From Cobetia marina (GTDB lineage Bacteria; Pseudomonadota; Gammaproteobacteria; Pseudomonadales; Halomonadaceae), in contig NZ_CP017114.1 of NCBI RefSeq assembly GCF_001720485.1, forward strand, positions 1,612,001 to 1,676,000: 64,000 nt of DNA, given 5' to 3'. The position numbers and the translations under genes are program-made. This document shows positions 46,006 through 54,431 of this stretch, in pieces (within the stretch, counting starts at the first letter, position 1; every line of letters starts with the position of its first letter). The notes beneath the pieces are model-generated. The model was not told the DNA's origin. It searched no databases and was given only the letters and a program-made list of their open reading frames with translations.

Positions 46006-47031
46006 TCAGGACACGCTGACGGCATCACCCGCTTCGAGCGCCTTGAGCGTCGCGCGATCCGGCAGGCCCTCCATGTCCCCCCGCACCTGAACGGCACGGC
46101 TGCCGAGCAGATTGGCGCGATGCATGGCGTCTTTCGGCGAGAGCCCTTCAAGCAGTGCGCTGACGACACCTACCGCAAAGGCATCGCCTGCCCCCACGGT
46201 ATCGACGACCTTGTCGACCCTCAGACCCGGGACGCTGAAGGCGGCTTCCTGGCCGCCGATCATCCCGCGGTAATAGCTGCCCTCAGGGCCCAGCTTGATG
46301 ATGACGGCCTTGGCGCCTTGCTCGAGATAGTGGCCGGCGATGGCCTCAGGCGTCTTCTGGCCGGTCAGTCGCTCGCCTTCCGCAAGCCCCGGCAACACCC
46401 AGTCGGCGCGGCTTGCCAGCTGATTGAGGGTGTCGCGCATCTCCTGCTCGCTTGACCACAGGGTAGGGCGCAGATTGGGGTCGAAGGAGATGCTGGCACC
46501 GGACTGGCGGGCCTGTTCGAAGAGATGGAACGATAGTTCACGACAGCTGGGGGAGATGGCTGGCGGAATGCCGGTGGCATGCAGGTGACGCAGGGCGCTG
46601 AAGTCGATGCCATCGGCGTCACTGGCATTCATGCGGCTGGCGGCGCTGCCCTGACGGAAATACTCGACATGCGGATCTTCCCCCTGGCTGGCGCGTGCCT
46701 TGAACATCAGGCCGGTAGGGGCATCGCCGTCGCGGGTCAGGTGGCGACAGTCCAGCCCGTTGTCTTCCAGGGTCTGGCGCAGATAGCGCCCGAGGCTGTC
46801 GTCGCCCACGCGGCTCAGCCAGCCGACATGAAATCCCAGCCGGGCGAGGCCGATGGCCACGTTGGTATCGGCGCCGGCGATGCGTCGCTCGTAGTGCGAG
46901 ACCTGTGCAAGATCGCCCTCGCTTTCGGCGACCAGCAGCGCCATGGCTTCGCCAAAGGCGAGGATTTCCAGTGGCGAGGAAGAAGAGAATGAGTATGGCG
47001 TCGATGACGCGTTGGCTTGCTCAGACATCAT
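46006..47031 (-). CDS. kdgK: 2-keto-3-deoxygluconate kinase (PfkB family)
   Basis: A 341-residue PfkB-type kinase that phosphorylates 2-keto-3-deoxygluconate, the UxuA product, to KDPG for cleavage to pyruvate and glyceraldehyde-3-phosphate. The N-terminal G-E-A-M-A-L-L, G-A-D-T-N-V-A-I-G-L-A-R-L-G and C-terminal D-T-V-G-A-G-D-A-F (catalytic Asp near 283) are diagnostic, and G-x-D-x-x-N fits KdgK. ATG 47031 has AGGA 6-7 bases upstream; the frame extends to 47085. An aldolase for KDPG is not seen in the window. Confidence 0.92.
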   Translation of the reverse strand: MMSEQANASSTPYSFSSSSPLEILAFGEAMALLVAESEGDLAQVSHYERRIAGADTNVAIGLARLGFHVGWLSRVGDDSLGRYLRQTLEDNGLDCRHLTRDGDAPTGLMFKARASQGEDPHVEYFRQGSAASRMNASDADGIDFSALRHLHATGIPPAISPSCRELSFHLFEQARQSGASISFDPNLRPTLWSSEQEMRDTLNQLASRADWVLPGLAEGERLTGQKTPEAIAGHYLEQGAKAVIIKLGPEGSYYRGMIGGQEAAFSVPGLRVDKVVDTVGAGDAFAVGVVSALLEGLSPKDAMHRANLLGSRAVQVRGDMEGLPDRATLKALEAGDAVSVS

Positions 47032-47172
47032 GGCGTGTCCTGTGTAGTTGGAGCCGTTCCTTGTGCTTGTCCTGCATGACGACACGGCTGGCGAAGCCGC
47101 GCCGTCATGGAAATTGCCGTACTGCGCATTGTCGGTCAGACGTCACTCACTGCACGTCACTTGGGCAATGAC

Positions 47173-48768
47173 TCAGAGCTGGCGCTTGCCGTCCACCAGA
47201 CGCGGCAGGCCCTGGGTGCCGTCACGCAGGGTCGGGCTCAGCAGTGCCTCAGGCAGATCCTGATAGCACACCGGACGCAGGAAGCGTTCGATGGCCGCGC
47301 TGCCCACCGAGGTGGTGCGGCTGTCAGAGGTTGCCGGCCAGGGGCCACCGTGGACCATCGCCTGACAGACTTCGACACCCGTCGGCCAGCCATTGGCGAG
47401 AATGCGACCGGCGCGACGCTCGAGCACCGGCATCAGGGTGCGGGCGGCGTCGATGTCGGCATCGTCCAGGTGCAGGGTGGCGGTCAGCTGGCCTTCCAGG
47501 TGCTCGCAGACCGCACGCATCTCGTCCAGATCGCGACAGGCGATGACCAGCGAGCTGGCACCGAAGACTTCTTCCTGCAATGCGGATTCACTCAGGAAGT
47601 CGCTGCCGGTGGTGCGGAACAGCGCGGTCTGACACGGACTTGCGTTGTCGCCATCCAGTGCGCCGCGCGCGACTTCCTGTACCTGGGGCAGGGCGGAGAG
47701 CTTCTCCACGCCACCCCGGTAGGCATCGTGGATGCCCGGCGTCAGCATCGTCTGGCAGGCACTGGCCGCGACATTGTCGGCGGCGGTCTTGAGGAAGCGC
47801 TCCAGCGCTTCGCCTTCGAGGGCCAGCACCAGTCCCGGGTTGGTGCAGAACTGGCCGGCGCCCATGTTGAGCGAGGCGATGAAGGCCTGTCCCAGCCCTT
47901 CGGCACGGGCTTCCAGCGCGGCCGGCATCAGCAGTACCGGGTTGATGCTGCTCATCTCGGCGTAGACCGGGATCGGCTGAGGACGTGCCTGGGCGGTCTT
48001 GAGCAGTGCGGTACCGCCACTGCGTGATCCGGTGAAGCCCACGGCCTGAATGCGCGGGTCATTGACCAGTGCCTGACCCAGGGTGTTGCCGCTGCCGTAG
48101 AGCAGCGAGAAGACGCCTTCCGGCAGGTTGCAACGTGTCACGGCACGCTGGATGGCGCCGCCGACCAGCTCGGACGTCCCCGGGTGAGCGGAGTGTGCCT
48201 TGACGATGACCGGGCAGCCAGCCGCCAGTGCCGAGGCGGTATCGCCACCGGCCACCGAGAAGGCCAGCGGGAAGTTGCTGGCCCCGAAGACGGCGACAGG
48301 GCCGAGGCCGATGCGACGCTGGCGCAGGTCGGCGCGCGGCATCGGGCTGCGTTCCGGCATGGCCGGGTCGATGCGCACATCCAGCCACTCACCGGCGCGC
48401 ACGACGCCAGCGAACAGGCGCAGCTGACCGCAGGTACGGCCACGTTCCCCTTCCAGACGAGCCCGCGGCAGGCCGGTTTCCTGAAGGGCGCGCTCGGTGA
48501 TCTGCTCGCCGATGGCCTCGATTTCCTCGGCGATGGTCTCGAGGAAGGCGGCGCGGGTTTCAGCATCCGTTTCCCGGAAGCCGTCAAAGGCGTCGTGTGC
48601 CAGCTGGCAGGCCAGCTCCACCTCACGGGCACCACCGGCCGGATAGCCCGGCGCCAGGCGCTCACCGTTGGCAGGATTGATGGCGTGTACCGGCTTGCCG
48701 TCGGCCAGCAGACTCTGCTGTCCGATGATCTGGTGGCCGCGCAGTGTCGTCTGATCGGAAGGTGACAT
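47173..48768 (-). CDS. Aldehyde dehydrogenase, 2-oxoglutarate-semialdehyde dehydrogenase type
   Basis: A 531-residue NAD(P)+-dependent aldehyde dehydrogenase resembling the alpha-ketoglutaric semialdehyde dehydrogenases of pentonate and glucarate/galactarate routes. Visible features are V-F-G-A-S-N-F-P-L-A-F-S near residue 158, F-T-G-S-R-S-G-G near 245, Y-A-E-M-S-S-I-N-P and the catalytic Cys in G-A-G-Q-F-C-T-N-P-G near 310. These catalyse the last step to 2-oxoglutarate. Since the rest of the locus points to KDG, a dual pathway (hexonate and pentonate/hexarate) is possible. Upstream of kdgK on the same strand. Confidence 0.85.
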   Translation of the reverse strand: MSPSDQTTLRGHQIIGQQSLLADGKPVHAINPANGERLAPGYPAGGAREVELACQLAHDAFDGFRETDAETRAAFLETIAEEIEAIGEQITERALQETGLPRARLEGERGRTCGQLRLFAGVVRAGEWLDVRIDPAMPERSPMPRADLRQRRIGLGPVAVFGASNFPLAFSVAGGDTASALAAGCPVIVKAHSAHPGTSELVGGAIQRAVTRCNLPEGVFSLLYGSGNTLGQALVNDPRIQAVGFTGSRSGGTALLKTAQARPQPIPVYAEMSSINPVLLMPAALEARAEGLGQAFIASLNMGAGQFCTNPGLVLALEGEALERFLKTAADNVAASACQTMLTPGIHDAYRGGVEKLSALPQVQEVARGALDGDNASPCQTALFRTTGSDFLSESALQEEVFGASSLVIACRDLDEMRAVCEHLEGQLTATLHLDDADIDAARTLMPVLERRAGRILANGWPTGVEVCQAMVHGGPWPATSDSRTTSVGSAAIERFLRPVCYQDLPEALLSPTLRDGTQGLPRLVDGKRQL

Positions 48769-48990
48769 AAGGCGTCTCTCTTTTCGTGGGGCGTTCTTTT
48801 CGTGGGCACAGTCCGGAATGTCCCGCCTCCATCGCCCTCATGGGGCGCGACGCGGGACAAGGGAATGCTCGTCTCGACTGACGGTGCATGGCGGGACTGT
48901 TGCGTGCCGACATGTCATGAGGCCGAGGGCGAGACATTCAGGCTGCTGGGGCGCGTCTCATGGGCGCGATGCCGTCGTGGGCGGTATGCC

Positions 48991-49767
48991 TCACGGGCAC
49001 ATCTGGCCGCCATTGATGTCGATCACCTGGCCCGTGATGTAGCCACTGGTGGCGTGGGAGGCGAGGAACAGGAAGGTCGGTGCACATTCCTCGGAGGTGC
49101 CGAAGCGGCCCATGGCGATGCTGCCGGCGATCTTGGCACGCAGCTCTTCGCTCTTGTCGGCGTGGAAGACGGTATCGATGGTGCCCGGCGACACGATGTT
49201 GAAGCGCACGTTGTCCTTGGTGAATTCCTTCACCCAGTTGCGGTGCAGGTTGTGCAGCATGGCCTTGGTGCCGCCGTACAGGGAGGCGCCGAGACCACCG
49301 CCCTCGCGACCCGCGATGGAGCCGGTGCTGATGACGCTGGCGGTGGTGCCGGAATCCTTGGCGGAGGCCTTCAGATGCGGCATGGCATATTTGGTCGTCA
49401 TGATCGCGGAGCGCAGGTTCAGGTCCATCACCAGGTCGAAGGCGGCATCATCCAGGCTCTCGAGTCCGGCACGCACGCCCAGGCCACCAGCGTTGTTGAC
49501 GAGCACGTCCATGCCGCCGAAGGCCTTGGTGAAGTCCTCGACCAGGGCGGCGCAGCCTTCGCTGGTGGACAGGTCGCGTGCGAAATATTCAAAGCGGGCA
49601 CCGGTGGCTTCCATCTGGGCGATGGCGTCGCGAGCGGCGTCATCCTGCTGGCGGCTGTTGATGCCGACCACTGCCCCTTCACGGGCGAAGGCCACGGCGG
49701 CTGCCAGACCAATACCCTTGGTGGAGCCGGTGATGAGGACTTTCTTCTGCTTGAGATCGGTGAACAT
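48991..49767 (-). CDS. Short-chain dehydrogenase/reductase of the sugar-acid locus
   Basis: A 258-residue classical SDR. Cofactor motif T-G-S-T-K-G-I-G near residue 13, N-N-A-G near 90, catalytic Ser in S-T-G-S-I-A-G and Y-G-G-T-K, and the C-terminal I-D-I-N-G-G are all present. ATG 49767 follows AGGAATCCCAC; the frame extends to 49899 without support. As first gene of the minus-strand run ending in dctM it probably supplies an oxidoreductase step, such as interconversion of a keto-uronate and an aldonate in place of UxuB. That function is inferred, not seen. Confidence 0.82.
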   Translation of the reverse strand: MFTDLKQKKVLITGSTKGIGLAAAVAFAREGAVVGINSRQQDDAARDAIAQMEATGARFEYFARDLSTSEGCAALVEDFTKAFGGMDVLVNNAGGLGVRAGLESLDDAAFDLVMDLNLRSAIMTTKYAMPHLKASAKDSGTTASVISTGSIAGREGGGLGASLYGGTKAMLHNLHRNWVKEFTKDNVRFNIVSPGTIDTVFHADKSEELRAKIAGSIAMGRFGTSEECAPTFLFLASHATSGYITGQVIDINGGQMCP

Positions 49768-49893
49768 GTGGGATTCCTGACGGTGGAAAGCCGTACGCTC
49801 TTGGAGGCGGCATGGCGAATGAAAGGTGGAGGAAGTTGCGGCGAGCATTGGCTCCCTCTCGGCACGAGTCACCTTAGCCCAGGCAGACACGAT

Positions 49894-49917
49894 CGACAAA
49901 CAAATAATTACAACTGG
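49894..49917 (-). promoter_or_regulatory. Shared operator-like motif upstream of the SDR/aldehyde dehydrogenase/kdgK run
   Basis: On the minus strand AGTTGT-AATTA-TTTGTT lies about 130-150 bases before the SDR start. It is one of four copies of the locus motif. A weak promoter (TTGTCG, then TAAGGT after 17 bases) lies just downstream of it. Confidence 0.65.
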
Positions 49918-50253
49918 CGAGTAGTGCTTTAGTGCAGTTCGCCGTTGGGTATCTCTGGATCACCCGCCAATGGCACCTGGCAGGACGCGGGCTGGTTTCG
50001 GGACAGGGCAGGCGAGCTTTCCTGGAATGAAGGAAAGGGTGATTTGTCGTGAATTGACAGATAAATAAGTAAAATCAATAAGTTATTCAGGTTTATCGTA
50101 GTCAGCCATGCGCAGGATACGCCGTGGATTGCGGCCATTGGATAAGGGTCTCGCTAGCCCGGTTCGGCTATCCTAGAGGTAGATCCCGTCAGACCCCCAC
50201 GACAGCCAACCCTTACCTCCCTCCTGATGCTCATTTTTGGATTGGTCTAAAGT

Positions 50254-50276
50254 TCAAGTTGTCATAACTTGTAAAA
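50254..50276 (+). promoter_or_regulatory. Shared operator-like motif upstream of the second tctC
   Basis: AGTTGT-CATAA-CTTGTA on the plus strand; within it CAAGTT-GTCAT-AACTTG is a perfect 6-bp inverted repeat with a 5-base spacer, the most symmetrical of the four copies. TAAAAT just after it may be a -10. The 647-base gap 49768-50414 holds no convincing gene apart from AT-rich sequence near 50040-50100. Confidence 0.65.
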
Positions 50277-50414
50277 TTCGTGCATCCCGCTGACACTGAT
50301 CTCAGTGCCTGGGGCAGCCAACGCCAACCTTCATGACGCTGTCCCACGCTGCAATGCCGCAACAGACATAGCCACGCAACGCCTCCATAACAAGACAACG
50401 AGAGAGTCTTCGCC

Positions 50415-51380
50415 ATGCGTAAATTGTCACAAGTCCTCTGCGCCTCCGTGCTGACCCTGTCCGCTTCCGCGGTGATGGCAGCCGACTATCCCTACAAGCC
50501 CATCACGCTGATCGTGCCATGGTCTGCCGGTGGTGGCAGCGATGCGGTCGGCCGTCAGCTGGCGGCGGGTCTTCAGGAAGAGCTCGGTCAGCCTGTCAAT
50601 GTGGTCAACAAGACCGGCGGTTCCGGGGTGGTGGGTCACATGTCCATGAAGATGGCGCGCCCCGACGGTTACACCCTGGGGCTTGGCACCGCAGAGATTG
50701 CCACCTACCAGCATATCGGTACCGCGCAGCTGTCCTATGAGGACTTCACGCCCATCGCGCTGCTGAATCTGGATTACGCCTCCTTCACGGTGAACGCCGA
50801 TTCCGAGTGGAAGACCCTGGATGATGCGCTGTCGGCGCTGAAGGCCAATCCGAGCGATTACACCGTCTCCGGCTCCGCGCCCGGGGCTGCCTATCATCTG
50901 TCCTTCGCCGGCTTCCTGGATCAGCAGGGCATCAATCCGAATGACGTGACACTGGTGCCCAGTGAAGGTGCCGCGCCGGGTCTGCAGGAGCTGGCAGCCG
51001 GTGGTGTGGATATCGTGTTCTCCTCGCTTCCGGAAATCGAGTCCATGCGCAAGTCCGGACGCGTCAAGGCGCTGGCGGTGCTGGCCAATGATCGCGTCGA
51101 TTCCTTCGAGGATGTGCCTTCTGCCAAGGAGCTGACCGGCTCCGAGTGGAGCCAGGGCTCCTGGCGTGGCCTGGTCGGGCCGAAGGGGCTGCCGGAAGAG
51201 GTGACCGCACGCCTGTCGGAAGCCACCGAGAAGGTCTGGAAGTCCGAGCAGTTCCAGGACTTCATGTCCGGTCGCGGTTACGGCACCGTCTGGGAAGATG
51301 CCGAAGGTTTCCGTGCCTTCATGAAAGATCAGGATGAGAAGAACGCTGCCACCATCGAAAAGCTGGGCCTGGCCAACTGA
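50415..51380 (+). CDS. tctC: Second TTT periplasmic binding protein, TctC/Bug family
   Basis: A 321-residue secreted binding protein with a short, standard signal peptide (L-S-Q-V-L-C-A-S-V-L-T-L-S-A-S-A, cleavage after V-M-A). The ligand loop I-T-L-I-V-P-W-S-A-G-G-G-S-D is as in the first TctC, and G-S-A-P-G-A-A-Y-H follows the Bug pattern. First of the tctCBA operon on the plus strand, with a sugar-acid motif upstream. It differs clearly from the copy at 36445, so the two systems likely take different acids. Confidence 0.92.
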   Translation: MRKLSQVLCASVLTLSASAVMAADYPYKPITLIVPWSAGGGSDAVGRQLAAGLQEELGQPVNVVNKTGGSGVVGHMSMKMARPDGYTLGLGTAEIATYQHIGTAQLSYEDFTPIALLNLDYASFTVNADSEWKTLDDALSALKANPSDYTVSGSAPGAAYHLSFAGFLDQQGINPNDVTLVPSEGAAPGLQELAAGGVDIVFSSLPEIESMRKSGRVKALAVLANDRVDSFEDVPSAKELTGSEWSQGSWRGLVGPKGLPEEVTARLSEATEKVWKSEQFQDFMSGRGYGTVWEDAEGFRAFMKDQDEKNAATIEKLGLAN

Positions 51381-51456
51381 ACGCGCGGGTCGCCGTGAGC
51401 GTCTGCCATTCAGCGTGTTCGACCGTTTCTTCCTGAGTCTTCATGAGTAACCGCAC

Positions 51457-51927
51457 ATGCGTACCAACGACAAGGTCACGGGTGTGGTGACGGCAGCCTT
51501 TGGGGCTGCCGTCATATATGCCTCCCTCGACTTGAAGAACCTGCCGCGCCAGGAATATGGGGCCGGTACCTTTCCCACGGTCATCGGCGCACTGCTGATG
51601 CTGTTCGGAGCCATCCTGCTCGTCCGTGGGCTGCGCAATCGTGAAGTCTGGTTTGCCTGGCAGCACCCTGTGCCGCTGATCACCTTCATCATGACATTGG
51701 CGGCCATCTGCGCCTCCATCGTGGCCTATATCTACCTGACGCCAGTCATCGGTTTCCCGGTGGTGTCCTTCGTGCTGCTCACGTTGCTGCTCTATGCCTT
51801 CCATCATCGTCGCTGGTTGCCTGCCGGGGGTATCGCGCTGGTGGCCACGGGAGTGATCTGGGAAGTCTTCGGGCAATTGCTGCACGTTCCGCTTGAGCTG
51901 GGCCTGCTGGAAAAGGTGATCTACTGA
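51457..51927 (+). CDS. tctB: Second TTT small permease, TctB family
   Basis: A 156-residue membrane protein with four predicted spans (V-T-A-A-F-G-A-A-V-I-Y-A, F-P-T-V-I-G-A-L-L-M-L-F-G-A-I, and two C-terminal spans). The G-A-G-T-F-P-T-V-I-G element corresponds to the usual F-F-P motif. Its stop shares one base with the ATG of tctA (TGATG), so translation is coupled. The 76 bases before it contain no clear terminator. Confidence 0.85.
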   Translation: MRTNDKVTGVVTAAFGAAVIYASLDLKNLPRQEYGAGTFPTVIGALLMLFGAILLVRGLRNREVWFAWQHPVPLITFIMTLAAICASIVAYIYLTPVIGFPVVSFVLLTLLLYAFHHRRWLPAGGIALVATGVIWEVFGQLLHVPLELGLLEKVIY

Positions 51928-53447
51928 TGAGTGACTTACTGCAAGCCGCCACGATGGTGTTCACGTGGGAAGTGATGCTGATCATTCTGGCAGCCTCCCT
52001 CTTCGGGCTCTTCATGGGCGCCATCCCTGGCCTGACGGCCACCATGGCCACGGCACTGCTGGTGCCGGTCACCTTCTTCATGGAGCCGCTGCCGGCCATC
52101 GCCGCCATCGTGTCCGCGACTGCCATGGCCATCGTGGCCGGCGACATTCCCGGGGCGTTATTGAGGATTCCCGGCACACCAGCCTCGGCGGTCTATACCG
52201 AGGAAGCCTATGCGATGGGCAAGCAGGGCAAGGTCGGGCTGGCACTGGGGCTGAACGTGACCTGCTCGATGATCGGTGGGGTGATCGGGGTGCTGATCCT
52301 GGCCTTCTTCGCGCCGCGCATTGCCGAGTTCGCCATCCAGTTCACCAGTGACGAATATTTCTGGCTGGCGCTGCTGGGGCTTTCCTGCGCGATCCTCGTC
52401 TCCGGCAGTGACCCGCTCAAGGGCGGGATCTCGATGCTGGCGGGTCTGGTCATCGCGATGGTGGGCATGGACAGCGTCTCGGGTCAGATGCGTTTCACCT
52501 TCGGCAACTATGACCTGCTGGCCGGTATCTCCATTCTGCCGGTGCTGATCGGACTGTTCGCGATTTCCGAGCTGATCCGTCGCATGCCGGAAACCCGCAA
52601 TACCGCGCCGCTGGTGCCGCCCGTCATCAAGCGTCCCTTCGAAGGCGTTGGCGCAGCGCTCTGGAAATACAAGGGCGGTGTCGTTCGCGGCGGTGCCCTG
52701 GGGACCGTGATCGGGGCCTTGCCGGGCGCCGGTGCCGATATCGCGTCCTGGATCAGCTACGCCGTGAGTCGCAAGCTCTCCAAGACACCGGAGAAGTTCG
52801 GCAAGGGACATCCGGAAGGCCTGGTCTCGGCCAGTTCCGCCAACAATGCCTCGTTGTCCGGTGCCTATATTCCGGCCCTGGTCTTCGGGATCCCGGGGGA
52901 TACGGTCACGGCGATCATCATCGGCGTCCTGATGACCAAGGGCATCACGCCGGGTCCTGACGTCTTCGTCGACCAGGCGCCGTTGGTCAATGCCATCTTC
53001 ATGGTCTTCGTGCTGGCCAATCTGCTGCTGTTGCCACTGGGCTTCATGGCGATTCGCGGGGCGCGACACATCCTGTCGATTCCCACCGGTATCCTGTTCC
53101 CGCTGATCCTGATGTTCTGCATCGTCGGGGCGTTCGCAGCCAACAATGCGATGTTCGATATCTGGATCATGCTCGGTATCGGCCTGGTGGGCTTCTTCAT
53201 GGCCGAGAACGACTTCCCCGTCGGGCCGATGATTCTGGCGGTGATTCTGGGGCCGATCGTCGAGAGCAACTTCATGCGCTCGATTCTCAAGTCCAATGGG
53301 GATCTGACGGCCTTCGTGGATCGTCCCATCGCCATGGTGCTGGCGATTGCCGCAGTGGCGGTCTGGACCATGATCATCGTCAACGGGGTGAAAGCAGGGC
53401 GTCGAGTACCGCAGACACCGGCATCGGAGCTCCCTCAGGATGCCTGA
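51927..53447 (+). CDS. tctA: Second TTT large permease, TctA family
   Basis: A 506-residue multi-span membrane protein with the TctA signatures G-A-I-P-G-L-T-A-T-M-A-T-A near residue 33, P-G-A-L-L-R-I-P-G-T-P-A-S-A near 78, and G-A-L-P-G-A-G-A-D-I-A-S-W near 265. It completes the tctCBA operon. Compared with the first TctA, the conserved G-A-P-S-S is replaced by G-T-P-A-S, a difference in the substrate-proximal loop that fits a distinct substrate group. Confidence 0.93.
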   Translation: MSDLLQAATMVFTWEVMLIILAASLFGLFMGAIPGLTATMATALLVPVTFFMEPLPAIAAIVSATAMAIVAGDIPGALLRIPGTPASAVYTEEAYAMGKQGKVGLALGLNVTCSMIGGVIGVLILAFFAPRIAEFAIQFTSDEYFWLALLGLSCAILVSGSDPLKGGISMLAGLVIAMVGMDSVSGQMRFTFGNYDLLAGISILPVLIGLFAISELIRRMPETRNTAPLVPPVIKRPFEGVGAALWKYKGGVVRGGALGTVIGALPGAGADIASWISYAVSRKLSKTPEKFGKGHPEGLVSASSANNASLSGAYIPALVFGIPGDTVTAIIIGVLMTKGITPGPDVFVDQAPLVNAIFMVFVLANLLLLPLGFMAIRGARHILSIPTGILFPLILMFCIVGAFAANNAMFDIWIMLGIGLVGFFMAENDFPVGPMILAVILGPIVESNFMRSILKSNGDLTAFVDRPIAMVLAIAAVAVWTMIIVNGVKAGRRVPQTPASELPQDA

Positions 53448-53608
53448 GTGAGATGACGCGTCGGACCGAGAGGGACTTGCGGGGGAGCACCCATTGAGGG
53501 GGCTGCCCCGTAGCCTTTCCTCATGCGGCAGGGTTTCCGGTAGAATCGCACACCATCTGACATGCCTGAAGGTGGACCAAGAGTGATGAGAAAGGGCGAC
53601 ATGACACG

Positions 53609-54310
53609 ATGAGTGACGCAGCCAAGCATTCACTGTCGTTGGTGGTCTACGAGAAGATACTCGCCGCCATCATCAGCGGTGACTATCCCGTCAACAAGAA
53701 GCTGCCGACCGAGGCGCGCCTCTGCGAGCTGTATGAGGTATCCCGCCCGGTACTGCGGGATGCCCTGGCGCGTCTGCGCGAGGACAATCTCGTCGTGTCG
53801 CGGCGAGGGTCTGGCAGTTTCGTCATCAATCGGCCTGACAGTGCCGTGCTCGAGTTCGCTCGGATCTCCAGCATCGCCGACATACAACGCTGCTTCGAGT
53901 TTCGCACCAATGTCGAGGCCAGTGCGGCGGGCCTCGCCGCGCAGCGGCGCACGCCAGAGCAGCTGGAGCACATACGTCAGCGTTTCGAGGCCATCAATCA
54001 GGCCAACCTCAATCATGATCGCGCCTCCGAGGAAGACTTCGAGTTCCACCTCGCGATTACCGAAGCCGCCAGCAATCACTACTACGCCACCGTGCTGCGT
54101 TCGCTGAATCAGAGCATCAAGGAAGGCATGAACTTGACGCGCGGTCTGTCACTGCGTGCCTCCGAGGAGCGCCTGCGGATCGTCCAGGATGAGCATCAGG
54201 CGATCATCGATGCGATCGCCGGCAAGGATTCACCCGCCGCGGAAAGCGCCATGCGTGCCCATCTCGAGGGGGCGCGTCGGCGTATGTTCGAGGGGGTGCA
54301 CACGCCCTAG
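53609..54310 (+). CDS. GntR-family regulator, FadR/FCD subfamily
   Basis: A 233-residue regulator with winged helix-turn-helix (residues about 10-75: L-P-T-E-A-R-L-C-E-L-Y-E-V-S-R-P-V-L-R-D-A-L, then R-G-S-G-S-F-V) and a C-terminal FCD effector domain (F-E-F-R-T-N-V-E-A, metal-binding D/H in D-F-E-F-H-L-A-I and D-E-H-Q-A-I). FCD regulators often sense carboxylates and sugar acids (UxuR, LldR, DgoR). It follows tctA after 160 bases and is a natural candidate to bind the four shared motifs. ATG 53609 has an AAAGGG somewhat far upstream. A terminator follows. Confidence 0.92.
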   Translation: MSDAAKHSLSLVVYEKILAAIISGDYPVNKKLPTEARLCELYEVSRPVLRDALARLREDNLVVSRRGSGSFVINRPDSAVLEFARISSIADIQRCFEFRTNVEASAAGLAAQRRTPEQLEHIRQRFEAINQANLNHDRASEEDFEFHLAITEAASNHYYATVLRSLNQSIKEGMNLTRGLSLRASEERLRIVQDEHQAIIDAIAGKDSPAAESAMRAHLEGARRRMFEGVHTP

Positions 54311-54350
54311 TCTCACAGGGGGCGGGCGCTCCACCTGCCATTTCAGCTCC

Positions 54351-54392
54351 ACGACAATGCCTCTGATCATTCCCGGTCAGAGGCATTGTCGT
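54351..54392. terminator. 16-bp palindromic terminator between gntR and the SulP gene
   Basis: ACGACAATGCCTCTGA (54351-54366) pairs with TCAGAGGCATTGTCGT (54377-54392), loop of 10. It sits between convergent genes and may serve both. Its outer sequence resembles the terminator at 10981-11030. Confidence 0.8.
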
Positions 54393-54431
54393 CTCTGGAG
54401 CGCAATGCTGTCCCCGTGATGGCTGCGCTCG

